This document shows positions 6,421-13,607 of a DNA stretch of 15,059 nucleotides, piece after piece (the stretch's first letter is position 1; each line of letters opens with the position of its first letter). The DNA lies in the NCBI GenBank assembly GCA_023391315.1, contig JAEWBD010000057.1, positions 1 to 15,059 on the forward strand, in the 5' to 3' direction. The position numbers and the translations under genes are program-made. The notes below the pieces were generated by a model. It did no database searches. It worked only from the letters and a program-made list of their open reading frames with translations, and was not told the DNA's origin. This stretch comes from Bacteroidota bacterium. Lineage in GTDB: Bacteria; Bacteroidota; Bacteroidia; Chitinophagales; Chitinophagaceae.

Positions 6421-7947
6421 CTACGCCGGTTGTGTATTTGCGTGCATTAACTGTAGTATTTCATCAATATATTTCCGGTCATTGCTTAACCTCGGCACTT
6501 TATGCTGGCCGCCTAATTTTCCTTTATGCTTCAGCCATAAATTAAAGACGCCATGTTTTAAACTATGTACAACAGGCAAGCGCAAAGCAATGTTTTTATA
6601 ACGCTTGGCTTCGTAATCGCTGTTAAGATTTTTTAATGATGAATCAAGTTCATGCACAAACTGCTCCATATTGGCCGGTTCTTTTTCAAACTCTATCAGC
6701 CATTCGTGGGCGCCGTTATTTTCTTCGCTGAAATAAATGGGCGCAGCTGTATAATCATTTACAAGCGCGCCTGTTTTTTTACTGGCGGCAGCAATGGCCG
6801 CATCCGTATTTTCAACAATAATTTCTTCGCCAAAAGCATTAATAAAATGCCGGAGCCTGCCGGTAACTTTTATCCTGAAAGGAAATAATGTGGTGAATTG
6901 AATGGTATCGCCCACCAGGTAGCGCCATAAACCTCCGTTGGTTGAAATGACAAGCGCATATTGTTTTCCCAATTCCACTTTATTCAATCCTACCGTTTCA
7001 GGATTTGGCTTGCCATATTCTTCCACCGGCATAAACTCATAAAAGATACCGTGGTTTAAAAACAGCAGCATGCCTTCTTCATTCAGATTATCCTGCGCGG
7101 CAAAAAACCCTTCACTTGCATTATACATTTCCATGTAATGAATGCCATCACCCATCAATCTTTTAAAATTTTCTTTGTATGGTGTAAACGATACACCGCC
7201 ATGCATATACAGTTCAAGATTGGGCCATACTTCCCTGGCCGTTTGTTTGCCGGTTATTTCAAGAATGCGTTTTATTAAAACCTGTGTCCAGGTGGGCACA
7301 CCCGATATAGAGGTTACGTTTTCAAATATGGTTGACTGTGCCAGCGATTCAATTTTTGTTTCCCATTCATCCAGCAATGCAATGGCCAGTTCAGGCGTGC
7401 GTATCCATTGGCCCCACATGGGCATATTTTGCATGAGCACAGCGCTTAAATCACCAAAAAATATTTCTTCATTCAACTGGTTTACCTGGTGGCTGCCGCC
7501 AATTACCAACCCTTTGCCTGTAAGTAAATTACTTTCAGGATTAAACTGGTAATAAAGCGTCAACACATCTTTGCCGGCCTGGTAATGACAGTCTTCCAGG
7601 CTTTCTTCCGTAACCGGAATAAACTTGCTTTTATCGCTTGTGGTGCCACTGCTTTTAGCAAACCAGTTTACCGGCGAACACCACAACTGGTTTTGTTCGC
7701 CATTCATTAATTTTTGTATCCAGGGTTTTATATCATCATATTCATGAATGGGAACAGCTTCTTTAAATGCTTTTACGGTAAACAGGTTTTTCATGTTGTA
7801 CTTCCTGCCAAAATCTGTATGCTGGCCATGTGTAACAAGATCCTGCAAAATTTCACGCTGCGCCGTTACGGGATGGTTCATCCATTCTTCAATGCTGCTG
7901 TAACGAAGGCGTACAAGCTTGGATATGGCAGGAGAAAGCAAATTCAT
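6421..7947 (-). CDS. GH3-type acyl-acid-amido synthetase (auxin-responsive GH3 family)
   Basis: 508 residues. The protein has the adenylate-forming features of the plant GH3 family, whose members activate acyl acids with ATP and join them to amino acids: motif 1 FAKSSGTTSDKSKFIP (96-111), motif 2 YNASEGFF (275-282), YLVGDTIQF (343-351) with Asp347, and motif 3 TGRLRHFINAFGEE (362-375), plus a C-terminal mobile domain ending in GKLGGQHKVPRL. Bacterial GH3 homologues are common in Bacteroidota, but their substrates are to my knowledge not established, so the acyl acid and amine are left open. No signal peptide; cytoplasmic. It runs convergent to the efflux operon with a 3-nt gap and divergent from the glycosidase gene. 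Neither neighbour indicates a pathway. Confidence 0.85.
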   Translation of the reverse strand: MNLLSPAISKLVRLRYSSIEEWMNHPVTAQREILQDLVTHGQHTDFGRKYNMKNLFTVKAFKEAVPIHEYDDIKPWIQKLMNGEQNQLWCSPVNWFAKSSGTTSDKSKFIPVTEESLEDCHYQAGKDVLTLYYQFNPESNLLTGKGLVIGGSHQVNQLNEEIFFGDLSAVLMQNMPMWGQWIRTPELAIALLDEWETKIESLAQSTIFENVTSISGVPTWTQVLIKRILEITGKQTAREVWPNLELYMHGGVSFTPYKENFKRLMGDGIHYMEMYNASEGFFAAQDNLNEEGMLLFLNHGIFYEFMPVEEYGKPNPETVGLNKVELGKQYALVISTNGGLWRYLVGDTIQFTTLFPFRIKVTGRLRHFINAFGEEIIVENTDAAIAAASKKTGALVNDYTAAPIYFSEENNGAHEWLIEFEKEPANMEQFVHELDSSLKNLNSDYEAKRYKNIALRLPVVHSLKHGVFNLWLKHKGKLGGQHKVPRLSNDRKYIDEILQLMHANTQPA

Positions 7948-7957
7948 ATCAATAGGG

Positions 7958-7990
7958 CAAATTAAAGAAATGGTTCTTAATAATGTGCAA
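7958..7990 (-). promoter_or_regulatory. Possible promoter of the GH3-type gene
   Basis: On the minus strand TTG (7990-7988) is followed after 22 nt by TTAATTTG (7965-7958), one mismatch from TAnnTTTG, 10 nt before the start codon. The rest of the 116-nt divergent spacer holds TATCTTCA (8042-8049, + strand), a poor match that might serve the glycosidase gene. Confidence 0.3.
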
Positions 7991-8063
7991 CAGCTTTACT
8001 AAAACAGCACAGTACAGTACAATTCCACTTTCAATATTAATTATCTTCATTTAAACTTGCTAC

Positions 8064-10460
8064 ATGAAGCTTATAATTTTATTGATTGCGCTTGTTTACC
8101 CGTTTCAGTATTTTAATGCGCAAAACATCAATCCTGCTATTACTGCAAAGCCCTGGAATGCCAAATGGATTGATGTGCCCGGGACCAATCAGCATGGTTA
8201 TGGCATTTATCATTTCAGAAAAGAAATTGTATTGAATGAAAAGCCTTCACAATTTATCATTCATGTATCTGCAGATAACCGGTATAAATTATTTGTAAAC
8301 GGAGAACTTGTTTCTATGGGCCCGGCAAAAGGTGATCTTTTTCACTGGAATTTTGAAACGGTTGATATAGCGCCTTATCTTAAAAAAGACAATAACATTA
8401 TTGCTGCTTTGGTGTGGAATTTTGGCGATGTAAAACCCGCATGGCAGGCTTCCTTTCAAACAGGTTTTATATTACAGGGCGATACAAAAGCAGAAGAAAT
8501 TTTAAACACTAATAAAAGCTGGAAGTGTATCGAAGACAAAGCTTATTCGCCTTTGCAGCCGCAGCTGATATATGTATATTATGCAGCCGGCGCCACAGAA
8601 AAAATTGACATGAATAGATATCCTGCCGGGTGGGAAACATCAAATTTTAATGATGAACAATGGCTGAATGCGCATGAATTATTCATTGGCAATCCTAAAC
8701 CGGCCAATAACTGGAACTCAAGCTGGATGCTGGTTCCAAGACCTATACCCCTGATGGAACTACAACCACAGCGCCTGCAAAAAATAAGGGCACAAAAAAA
8801 TATAACTGCCGATGATAATTTTTTAAAGGGCGATCATCCTATAATCATTGCGGCTAACACAACGGCACATATTTTAGTTGACCAGGAATTTCTTACCAAT
8901 GCTTTCCCTGTTTTACAATTCAGTAAAGGAAAGAATGCAGCTATTCAGCTTACGTATGCAGAAGCTTTATACCTGGATGAACCCAACACTGCGGACTGGC
9001 GCAGACAAAATCAAAAAGGCAACCGCAATGAAATTGAAGGAAAACATATAGTGGGCGTGAAAGATGAAATTATTTCAAGCGGCAGTGAACATCAGGTTTT
9101 TTCTTCACTTTCTTACAGAACCTATCGTTATGTAGCCATAGATATAACAACAAAAGAGGAAGCCTTAACGCTTAATGATTTCTATGGCATATTTACGGGC
9201 TATCCTTTTACATTCAATTCAACTTTTGCAAGCAGCGATCCCTGGCTTAACAAACTGCTCGAAGTTGGCTGGCACACTGCAAGATTAGATGCTTATGAAA
9301 CTTATATGGATTGCCCTTACTACGAACAATTGCAATACATTGGCGATGCCCGCATACAGGCATTGGTGAGTTTATATAACTCCGGTGATGACAGGCTGAT
9401 GCGCAACTGCATTCAGCAAATTGCCAATTCTACTTTAGCAGAAGGAATTACAGAAAGCCGTTTCCCGCACAGCATTCACCAGGAAATTCCAACATTTTCT
9501 TTGATATGGATAAGCATGTTGCATGATTATTTCATGTATCGCGGCGACAGCAGTTTTGTAAAAGATAAACTGCGGATTTCAAGGCAGGTTTTATCGTTCT
9601 TTCATAAACTGCAACAGGCTGATGGCAGCCTGCATAATGCACCTTACTGGGAATTTACTGATTGGGTAAATGTACCGGGATGGCAAAGCGGCGTAGGCCC
9701 CATTGACAGCAACGGTAATTCTGCTTTGCTCGATCTGCAATTATTAATGGCTTATGAATCTGCCTGTGATCTTGAAAAAAATATTGGTATGAATGATTAT
9801 GCTGCTATGTATGAAAAGCAAATTGCACAGCTTAAGAAAACCATTCAGCAAAAATACTGGGATGATAAAAGGAAATTATTTGCAGATACAAAAGACAAAA
9901 AATATTATTCGCAACATGCAAATGCGCTGGCAATAATAACCGGTATTAGCGAAGGCAGTACTGCACATGCATTAGGCAACCAGTTATTGAATGATACAAC
10001 ACTTGCAACCGCTTCTGTTTATTTCAGATATTATTTATACCAGGCATTAAATAAAGCTGGTTTTGGTAACGATTATCTTAACTGGCTGGGTATATGGAAA
10101 CAAAATTTGGCAATGGGTTTAACCACCTGGGCAGAAATGGACGATGTGAACCGTTCCCGTTCCGATTGCCATGCCTGGGGCAGCAGCCCGAATATTGAAT
10201 TGTACAGGATTGTTTTAGGAATTGACAGTGACGCACCTGGTTTTTCGAAAGTAAAGATTGAACCTCATTTGGGTGCATTAACCAGTGCATCCGGAACAAT
10301 GCCGCATCCGAAAGGCGATATAAAAGCTGCTTATGTTTTTGCTGATAATAAGTGGAATGTTGATATAGATCTTCCGGCGCCAATTACAGGAAAGTTTATT
10401 TGGAAAGGCAAAACATATCTGCTGAAAGCAGGTAAAAATAAATTTACAGTTGAAAAGTAA
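8064..10460 (+). CDS. Secreted GH78-like glycoside hydrolase (alpha-L-rhamnosidase relative)
   Basis: 798 residues with a signal peptide (MKLIILLIALVYPFQYFNA, cleavage likely before Gln20), so periplasmic or surface. The N-terminal part (about 25-370) is beta-rich with SADNRYKLFVNGELVSMGPAKGD, the carbohydrate-binding-like module seen in bacterial rhamnosidases. The (alpha/alpha)6-type catalytic part (about 385-720) carries DCPYYEQLQYIGD: Asp416, Glu421 and Asp428 have the same spacing as the conserved acidic residues of GH78 enzymes (DCPQRxERLGWTGD), with Glu421 the likely general acid. TTWAEMDD places Glu691 as the candidate base, followed by SRSDCHAWGSSPN. A short beta domain closes the protein. 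The DCP motif is divergent (no Arg or Trp), so the sugar may not be rhamnose. No SusC/SusD pair or other glycan genes lie nearby, so the natural substrate cannot be inferred. Confidence 0.8.
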   Translation: MKLIILLIALVYPFQYFNAQNINPAITAKPWNAKWIDVPGTNQHGYGIYHFRKEIVLNEKPSQFIIHVSADNRYKLFVNGELVSMGPAKGDLFHWNFETVDIAPYLKKDNNIIAALVWNFGDVKPAWQASFQTGFILQGDTKAEEILNTNKSWKCIEDKAYSPLQPQLIYVYYAAGATEKIDMNRYPAGWETSNFNDEQWLNAHELFIGNPKPANNWNSSWMLVPRPIPLMELQPQRLQKIRAQKNITADDNFLKGDHPIIIAANTTAHILVDQEFLTNAFPVLQFSKGKNAAIQLTYAEALYLDEPNTADWRRQNQKGNRNEIEGKHIVGVKDEIISSGSEHQVFSSLSYRTYRYVAIDITTKEEALTLNDFYGIFTGYPFTFNSTFASSDPWLNKLLEVGWHTARLDAYETYMDCPYYEQLQYIGDARIQALVSLYNSGDDRLMRNCIQQIANSTLAEGITESRFPHSIHQEIPTFSLIWISMLHDYFMYRGDSSFVKDKLRISRQVLSFFHKLQQADGSLHNAPYWEFTDWVNVPGWQSGVGPIDSNGNSALLDLQLLMAYESACDLEKNIGMNDYAAMYEKQIAQLKKTIQQKYWDDKRKLFADTKDKKYYSQHANALAIITGISEGSTAHALGNQLLNDTTLATASVYFRYYLYQALNKAGFGNDYLNWLGIWKQNLAMGLTTWAEMDDVNRSRSDCHAWGSSPNIELYRIVLGIDSDAPGFSKVKIEPHLGALTSASGTMPHPKGDIKAAYVFADNKWNVDIDLPAPITGKFIWKGKTYLLKAGKNKFTVEK

Positions 10461-10486
10461 AATTTACACGTAATAAATATTTTATC

Positions 10487-10504
10487 TATACGTATAAGTA
10501 CTTA
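10487..10504. promoter_or_regulatory. Tandem palindromic operator of the toxin-antitoxin module
   Basis: Two perfect 10-bp palindromes overlap by two bases: TATACGTATA (10487-10496) and TAAGTACTTA (10495-10504). The second overlaps the TACTTTTG promoter element. Ribbon-helix-helix antitoxins typically bind such short palindromes in tandem to repress their own operon, so this is the expected autoregulatory site. Confidence 0.6.
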
Positions 10505-10510
10505 CTTTTG
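10503..10510 (+). promoter_or_regulatory. Promoter -7 element TACTTTTG of the toxin-antitoxin operon
   Basis: An exact match to TAnnTTTG, 15 nt before the antitoxin ATG and identical to the element ahead of the efflux leader. No clear TTG -33 box is visible; the upstream DNA is A/T-rich and filled by palindromes. Confidence 0.6.
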
Positions 10511-10525
10511 CATAAATATTAGATT

Positions 10526-10783
10526 ATGGATGCAAAAATTACATTGAGCTTTAATGAAGCTGTTGCTGCAAAGGCAAAAAAATATGCCGAGCGAAACAAT
10601 GTAAGTTTAAGCAGGCTTGTTGAATTTCTTTTAGATAAGGTAACTTCTTCCGGCTATACATCTTTCGAAGAGTTTCCCGTTTCAGACTGGGTGAGGCAGG
10701 TGGCCGAAGGCGAAGCTGTGTATCAAACAAAAGCCCGTTCACGCAAGTCTTTAAAAAAAGAATACTTCATTTCCAAAAAATGA
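10526..10783 (+). CDS. Antitoxin, DUF6364 family (ribbon-helix-helix-like)
   Basis: 85 residues. The N-terminus MDAKITLSFNEAVAAKAKKYAERNNVSLSRLVEFLL is a short beta strand followed by two helices, the pattern of a ribbon-helix-helix DNA-binding domain. The C-terminal part, FEEFPVSDWVRQVAEGEAVY then a basic tail ending SRKSLKKEYFISKK, would be the toxin-binding segment. This layout matches DUF6364 proteins, which occur in Bacteroidota next to PIN-domain toxins. The TGA stop overlaps the ATG of the PIN gene (ATGA, 10780-10783), indicating translational coupling. It should neutralise the toxin and repress the operon through the palindromes just upstream. Family assignment is from memory of sequence style; the pairing makes the role fairly secure. 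Confidence 0.82.
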   Translation: MDAKITLSFNEAVAAKAKKYAERNNVSLSRLVEFLLDKVTSSGYTSFEEFPVSDWVRQVAEGEAVYQTKARSRKSLKKEYFISKK

Positions 10784-11202
10784 AGATTTTTGTTGATGCA
10801 AATATCCTGGTTTCGGTATTAAATAAAGAATACCCGCTCTTTACCCACAGCGCCCGCATATTAAGCCTTTCAGGCAATAACAATTTTGAAATTTATACTT
10901 CGCCTATATGTCTTGCCATTGCATTTTATTTTGCAGAAAAAAAACACAAAGCAAAGGCGGCAAGAGAAAAAATTGCCTTATTGTGCCAACATATTTTTAT
11001 TGCCCCAGCCACCGGAAGTGTAGTTGAAAAAACAATCAGCAATAAAAAAATAAATGATTTTGAAGACGGGCTTGAATATTATTCAGCCATGGAAAGTAAC
11101 TGCAGTTATATTATAACAGAAGATAAAAATGATTTTTATTTTTCTGAAATACCGGTAATGAATTCAAAAACTTTTTTTGAGAAAATTGTTGCGAAAAAAT
11201 AG
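10780..11202 (+). CDS. PIN-domain toxin (VapC-like ribonuclease)
   Basis: 140 residues, a single PIN domain. It begins MKIFVDANILVSVLN with the first metal-binding acid Asp6. A later cluster NDFEDGLEYYSA supplies Asp93 and Asp96, and ITEDKNDF supplies Asp115 and Asp118 near the C-terminus, as in VapC-type Mg-dependent RNases that cut tRNA, rRNA or mRNA. The canonical second acid (Glu in the helix after the SP turn) is not where expected: the segment reads SPICLAIAFYFAEKK, with Ile47 at the usual Glu position and Glu53 as possible substitute. Overlap with the antitoxin by 4 nt supports a type II module. The stop lies 2 nt from the stop of the convergent DUF983 gene. The RNA target is unknown. 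Confidence 0.83.
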   Translation: MKIFVDANILVSVLNKEYPLFTHSARILSLSGNNNFEIYTSPICLAIAFYFAEKKHKAKAAREKIALLCQHIFIAPATGSVVEKTISNKKINDFEDGLEYYSAMESNCSYIITEDKNDFYFSEIPVMNSKTFFEKIVAKK

Positions 11203-11204
11203 CA

Positions 11205-11660
11205 TTACCAGTTCCCCATATGCTCTTTTACAATCCTTTCAGGATCTTCAGGTTTATGGGTTTCCCAGTCCGGGTCATATGTTACAAACCAACTAAGCCA
11301 CAGGCTTCGCGAGAAACGCATTAGCGGAGGCTGGAGAATAACCAATACAACTGCATTGCAGACCAGCCACCAGATAACACGGTTATCACTGGCCGATATG
11401 CCAATAAATACCCACCAGGCAATAAAAGTTACAATAGAAAAAAGAACAGTGATTCCATAACTCACATAACCTGTTCCATAATAAAACCCAACTTCGAGAT
11501 CGGTTGCCTGGCCACACAAAGGACAATGATCATGCATTTTCATGTATTCACTGCCTTTTAAGGCATAGGCGTTTTTTGACTTGAAAATATCTCCGCGCCT
11601 GCAGCGGGGGCAACGATTGGTAAGAACGCTTAACAGGTAAGATGGTTTGTCTTTTGCCAT
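11205..11660 (-). CDS. DUF983 family membrane protein with two CxxC motifs
   Basis: 151 residues. The cytoplasmic N-terminal part carries CPRC (Cys17, Cys20) and CPLC (Cys46, Cys49), probably a zinc ribbon or rubredoxin-like knuckle. Two strongly hydrophobic helices follow (GITVLFSIVTFIAWWVFIGI and VIWWLVCNAVVLVIL), then PPLMRFSRSLWLSWFVTYDP, a family-typical segment, and a charged tail. The match to DUF983 is good; the family has no established biochemical function. It lies 29 nt downstream of murF on the same strand and may be cotranscribed, although a promoter-like motif sits in the gap. Convergent with the PIN toxin, 2 nt apart. Confidence 0.85.
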   Translation of the reverse strand: MAKDKPSYLLSVLTNRCPRCRRGDIFKSKNAYALKGSEYMKMHDHCPLCGQATDLEVGFYYGTGYVSYGITVLFSIVTFIAWWVFIGISASDNRVIWWLVCNAVVLVILQPPLMRFSRSLWLSWFVTYDPDWETHKPEDPERIVKEHMGNW

Positions 11661-11674
11661 CCTTAAAAATTTGC

Positions 11675-11685
11675 GCGAAGTTAAT
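11675..11685 (-). promoter_or_regulatory. Promoter-like motif upstream of the DUF983 gene
   Basis: The minus strand reads ATTAACTTCGC here, 14 nt before the DUF983 start; TAACTTCG is one base from TAnnTTTG. The same 11-mer precedes the delta' gene (13594-13604). It could let the DUF983 gene be expressed separately from murF. Confidence 0.35.
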
Positions 11686-11689
11686 TTTT

Positions 11690-13006
11690 TTATGGGTTAA
11701 AAGCCGTTAAAACTTTTTCCATCTGCATGCTGCGGCTGCCTTTTATCAAAAAACAGGCATTATGAAAATGTTGTTGCTGTATATAAACCGAAGCTTCATC
11801 TGCATTATTAAAATAAACAAATGGCTGATGTGTTGTTTTAAAATTTCCGCCAACCAAAATAACGTTTTCAAAATGGTTTTGCTTAATAAGGCGCACCAGA
11901 AGCTCATGCTCATGCACACTTTCTTCACCCAGCTCCATCATGCCGCCTAATATTAAAACTTTCTTATCAGCATGAATATTGTTAAAGTTTTCAATAGCAG
12001 CCTTCATGCTCGAAGGATTGGCGTTGTACGCATCAAGAATTATTTTATTTGAACCAATTTCCATCAATTGCGAACGGCTGTTGGACGGAACATAGCTTTC
12101 AATTGCTGATTGTATTTTTTCTTCCGGCACATTAAAGTATTTGCCAAGCGTAACAGCGCATAGAATATTGGGCAGGTTATAACTGCCAACCAGGTTTGTT
12201 TGTATGGTTTTGAATGATATGCCTTTGCTAAACGCAACTTTCAAAAATGGTTCGGAGGCCTGTACATGGCCGCAAATAAAACCGCTTTGTGTTCCATACC
12301 AGATGACTTTTTCTATGCCCTTGCTCATTTCATGCAGGTAATCATAATCGTCAAAAGCAAACACAACGCCATCATGTGCACGAATAAAATCATACAACTC
12401 GCCTTTCCCTTTTTTAACGCCTTCTATTCCGCCAAAACCTTCGAGGTGCGCTTTGCCCACATTGGAGATTATACCATGCGTTGGCTGCGCAATTTTGCAA
12501 TAGCTTTCAATTTCTTTTTGATGATTGGCGCCCATTTCAATCACGGCCATTTGCGCATCGGGCTTAATCTTTAAAATCGTAAGCGGCACGCCAATGTGGT
12601 TGTTAAGATTACCTTCCGTGGTGTAAGTTTTATAATAAGCCGAAAGCACTGCGTGGATCAGTTCTTTTGTTGTGGTTTTACCATTGCTCCCTGTAATTGC
12701 AATAAAAGGAATATTGAATTGTTCGCGGTGAAACCTGGCAAGTTGCTGCAGTGTTTCAAGCACGTTAGCAACTTTAATTAAACGCTCATCTGTTGCCTCA
12801 ACATCTTCATCAATCACAGCATAAGCAGCACCCAATTCAAGTGCTTGCAGGGCAAAAACATTACCATTGAAATTATCGCCTTTCAACGAAAAAAAAATAT
12901 CCCCTTCTTTTAGTTTTCGCGTATCCGTTTGAACAGATGGAAAATGCTGGTAAATGGTATATAGCTCAGGAATGGTCAATGTAAAACGTTTGCTGCAAGA
13001 TAGCAC
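11690..13006 (-). CDS. murF: UDP-N-acetylmuramoyl-tripeptide--D-alanyl-D-alanine ligase
   Basis: Cytoplasmic ATP-dependent ligase that adds D-Ala-D-Ala to the UDP-MurNAc-tripeptide, the last soluble step of peptidoglycan precursor synthesis. All Mur ligase marks are present: substrate domain with TDTRKLKEGDIFFSLKG, P-loop ITGSNGKTTTKE (104-115), EGNLNNHIGVPLT (131-143), EMGANHQKEIE, HLEGFGGIEGVKKGKGEL with the conserved Lys, and DAYNANPSS (325-333), which is typical of MurF. The length of about 430-438 residues is normal. The frame has no ATG upstream before the stop at 13052-13054. The candidate starts are GTG 13006, giving 438 residues, and TTG 12979, giving MTIPELYTIY and 429 residues, which looks more like other MurF N-termini. 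It lies 48 nt after the guanine deaminase gene on the same strand. Confidence 0.95.
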   Translation of the reverse strand: MLSCSKRFTLTIPELYTIYQHFPSVQTDTRKLKEGDIFFSLKGDNFNGNVFALQALELGAAYAVIDEDVEATDERLIKVANVLETLQQLARFHREQFNIPFIAITGSNGKTTTKELIHAVLSAYYKTYTTEGNLNNHIGVPLTILKIKPDAQMAVIEMGANHQKEIESYCKIAQPTHGIISNVGKAHLEGFGGIEGVKKGKGELYDFIRAHDGVVFAFDDYDYLHEMSKGIEKVIWYGTQSGFICGHVQASEPFLKVAFSKGISFKTIQTNLVGSYNLPNILCAVTLGKYFNVPEEKIQSAIESYVPSNSRSQLMEIGSNKIILDAYNANPSSMKAAIENFNNIHADKKVLILGGMMELGEESVHEHELLVRLIKQNHFENVILVGGNFKTTHQPFVYFNNADEASVYIQQQHFHNACFLIKGSRSMQMEKVLTAFNP

Positions 13007-13054
13007 AGCAGGTAATAATTGCCAATGTAAATACCGGTTGAAAATTATAAGCTA

Positions 13055-13528
13055 TTAATACAGTGAAGTATTGTTTTTATCCTTCCATTCATTAAATACT
13101 TTCATCGCTTCTTCTTTATTCAATGCTATCATTGGAATTTTCCGGTTAGCGAAATCGTTGTTCACTTCATGATAAATAAAAGAATCGTCAAACCCAATGC
13201 CGGCTGCATCGTAACGGTCGCTGGCATAGTATATAATTTTTATCCGTGCCCAGTAAATAGCGCCCAGGCACATGGGACAGGGCTCACAGGATGCATATAT
13301 TTCACAATCCGTAAGATGAAAATGATCCAGTTTTTTGCAGGCATCCCTTATGGCCACTATTTCTGCATGTGCCGTGGGATCGTTATCTGCAATAACGCGG
13401 TTATTGCCCCTGCCCACAATTACGTCGCCTTTTACAATAACACAGCCAAAAGGCCCGCCTTCACCGTTTTCAATTCCTTTTGCCGCCATATCAATAGCCG
13501 CTTTCATGAATTTTTCTTCCCTGGTCAT
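13055..13528 (-). CDS. guaD: Guanine deaminase (cytidine deaminase-like fold)
   Basis: 157 residues. It hydrolyses guanine to xanthine and ammonia in purine salvage or catabolism. Zinc site: His54-Ala-Glu56, where Glu56 is the proton shuttle, and Cys84-Pro-Met-Cys87. The stretch DPTAHAEIVAIRDACKKLD, then TDCEIYASCEPCPMCLGAIYWARIK, then IGFDDSFIYHEV resembles Bacillus subtilis GuaD along its whole length rather than TadA, and the protein ends in a C-terminal Tyr, as GuaD does (there the tail is swapped between subunits and helps bind guanine). Asp114/Asp115 match its substrate-binding Asp. A related deaminase specificity cannot be fully excluded. It is first in a run with murF and the DUF983 gene, and divergent from the delta' gene; TTTCTTTG (13561-13554, minus) is a weak -7 candidate. 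Confidence 0.87.
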   Translation of the reverse strand: MTREEKFMKAAIDMAAKGIENGEGGPFGCVIVKGDVIVGRGNNRVIADNDPTAHAEIVAIRDACKKLDHFHLTDCEIYASCEPCPMCLGAIYWARIKIIYYASDRYDAAGIGFDDSFIYHEVNNDFANRKIPMIALNKEEAMKVFNEWKDKNNTSLY

Positions 13529-13593
13529 ATTCTTCGTTTAATAAAGTAAGTAACAAAGAAACTTCTTTCTTAGCTTAAAACTTGCAACTCAAT

Positions 13594-13604
13594 ATTAACT
13601 TCGC
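13594..13604 (+). promoter_or_regulatory. Near-leaderless promoter motif of the delta' gene
   Basis: ATTAACTTCGC contains TAACTTCG, one mismatch from TAnnTTTG, and ends 3 nt before the ATG at 13608. Transcription from it would give little or no 5' leader. No TTG -33 box is found at the expected distance. Confidence 0.35.
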
Positions 13605-13607
13605 CCC

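Noticed and set aside
7142..7552. 136-codon plus-strand frame opposite the GH3-type gene
   Set aside because: Antisense shadow of a conserved adenylation domain; no family features.
11747..13006. Missing start codon as a sign of a murF pseudogene
   Set aside because: All catalytic motifs and full length are intact, with usable GTG and TTG starts; a rare start is the simpler reading.
13055..13528. tRNA adenosine deaminase (TadA) as identity of the deaminase
   Set aside because: The GFDDSFIYHE region and the C-terminal Tyr match guanine deaminase; TadA's RNA-binding signature is not seen.
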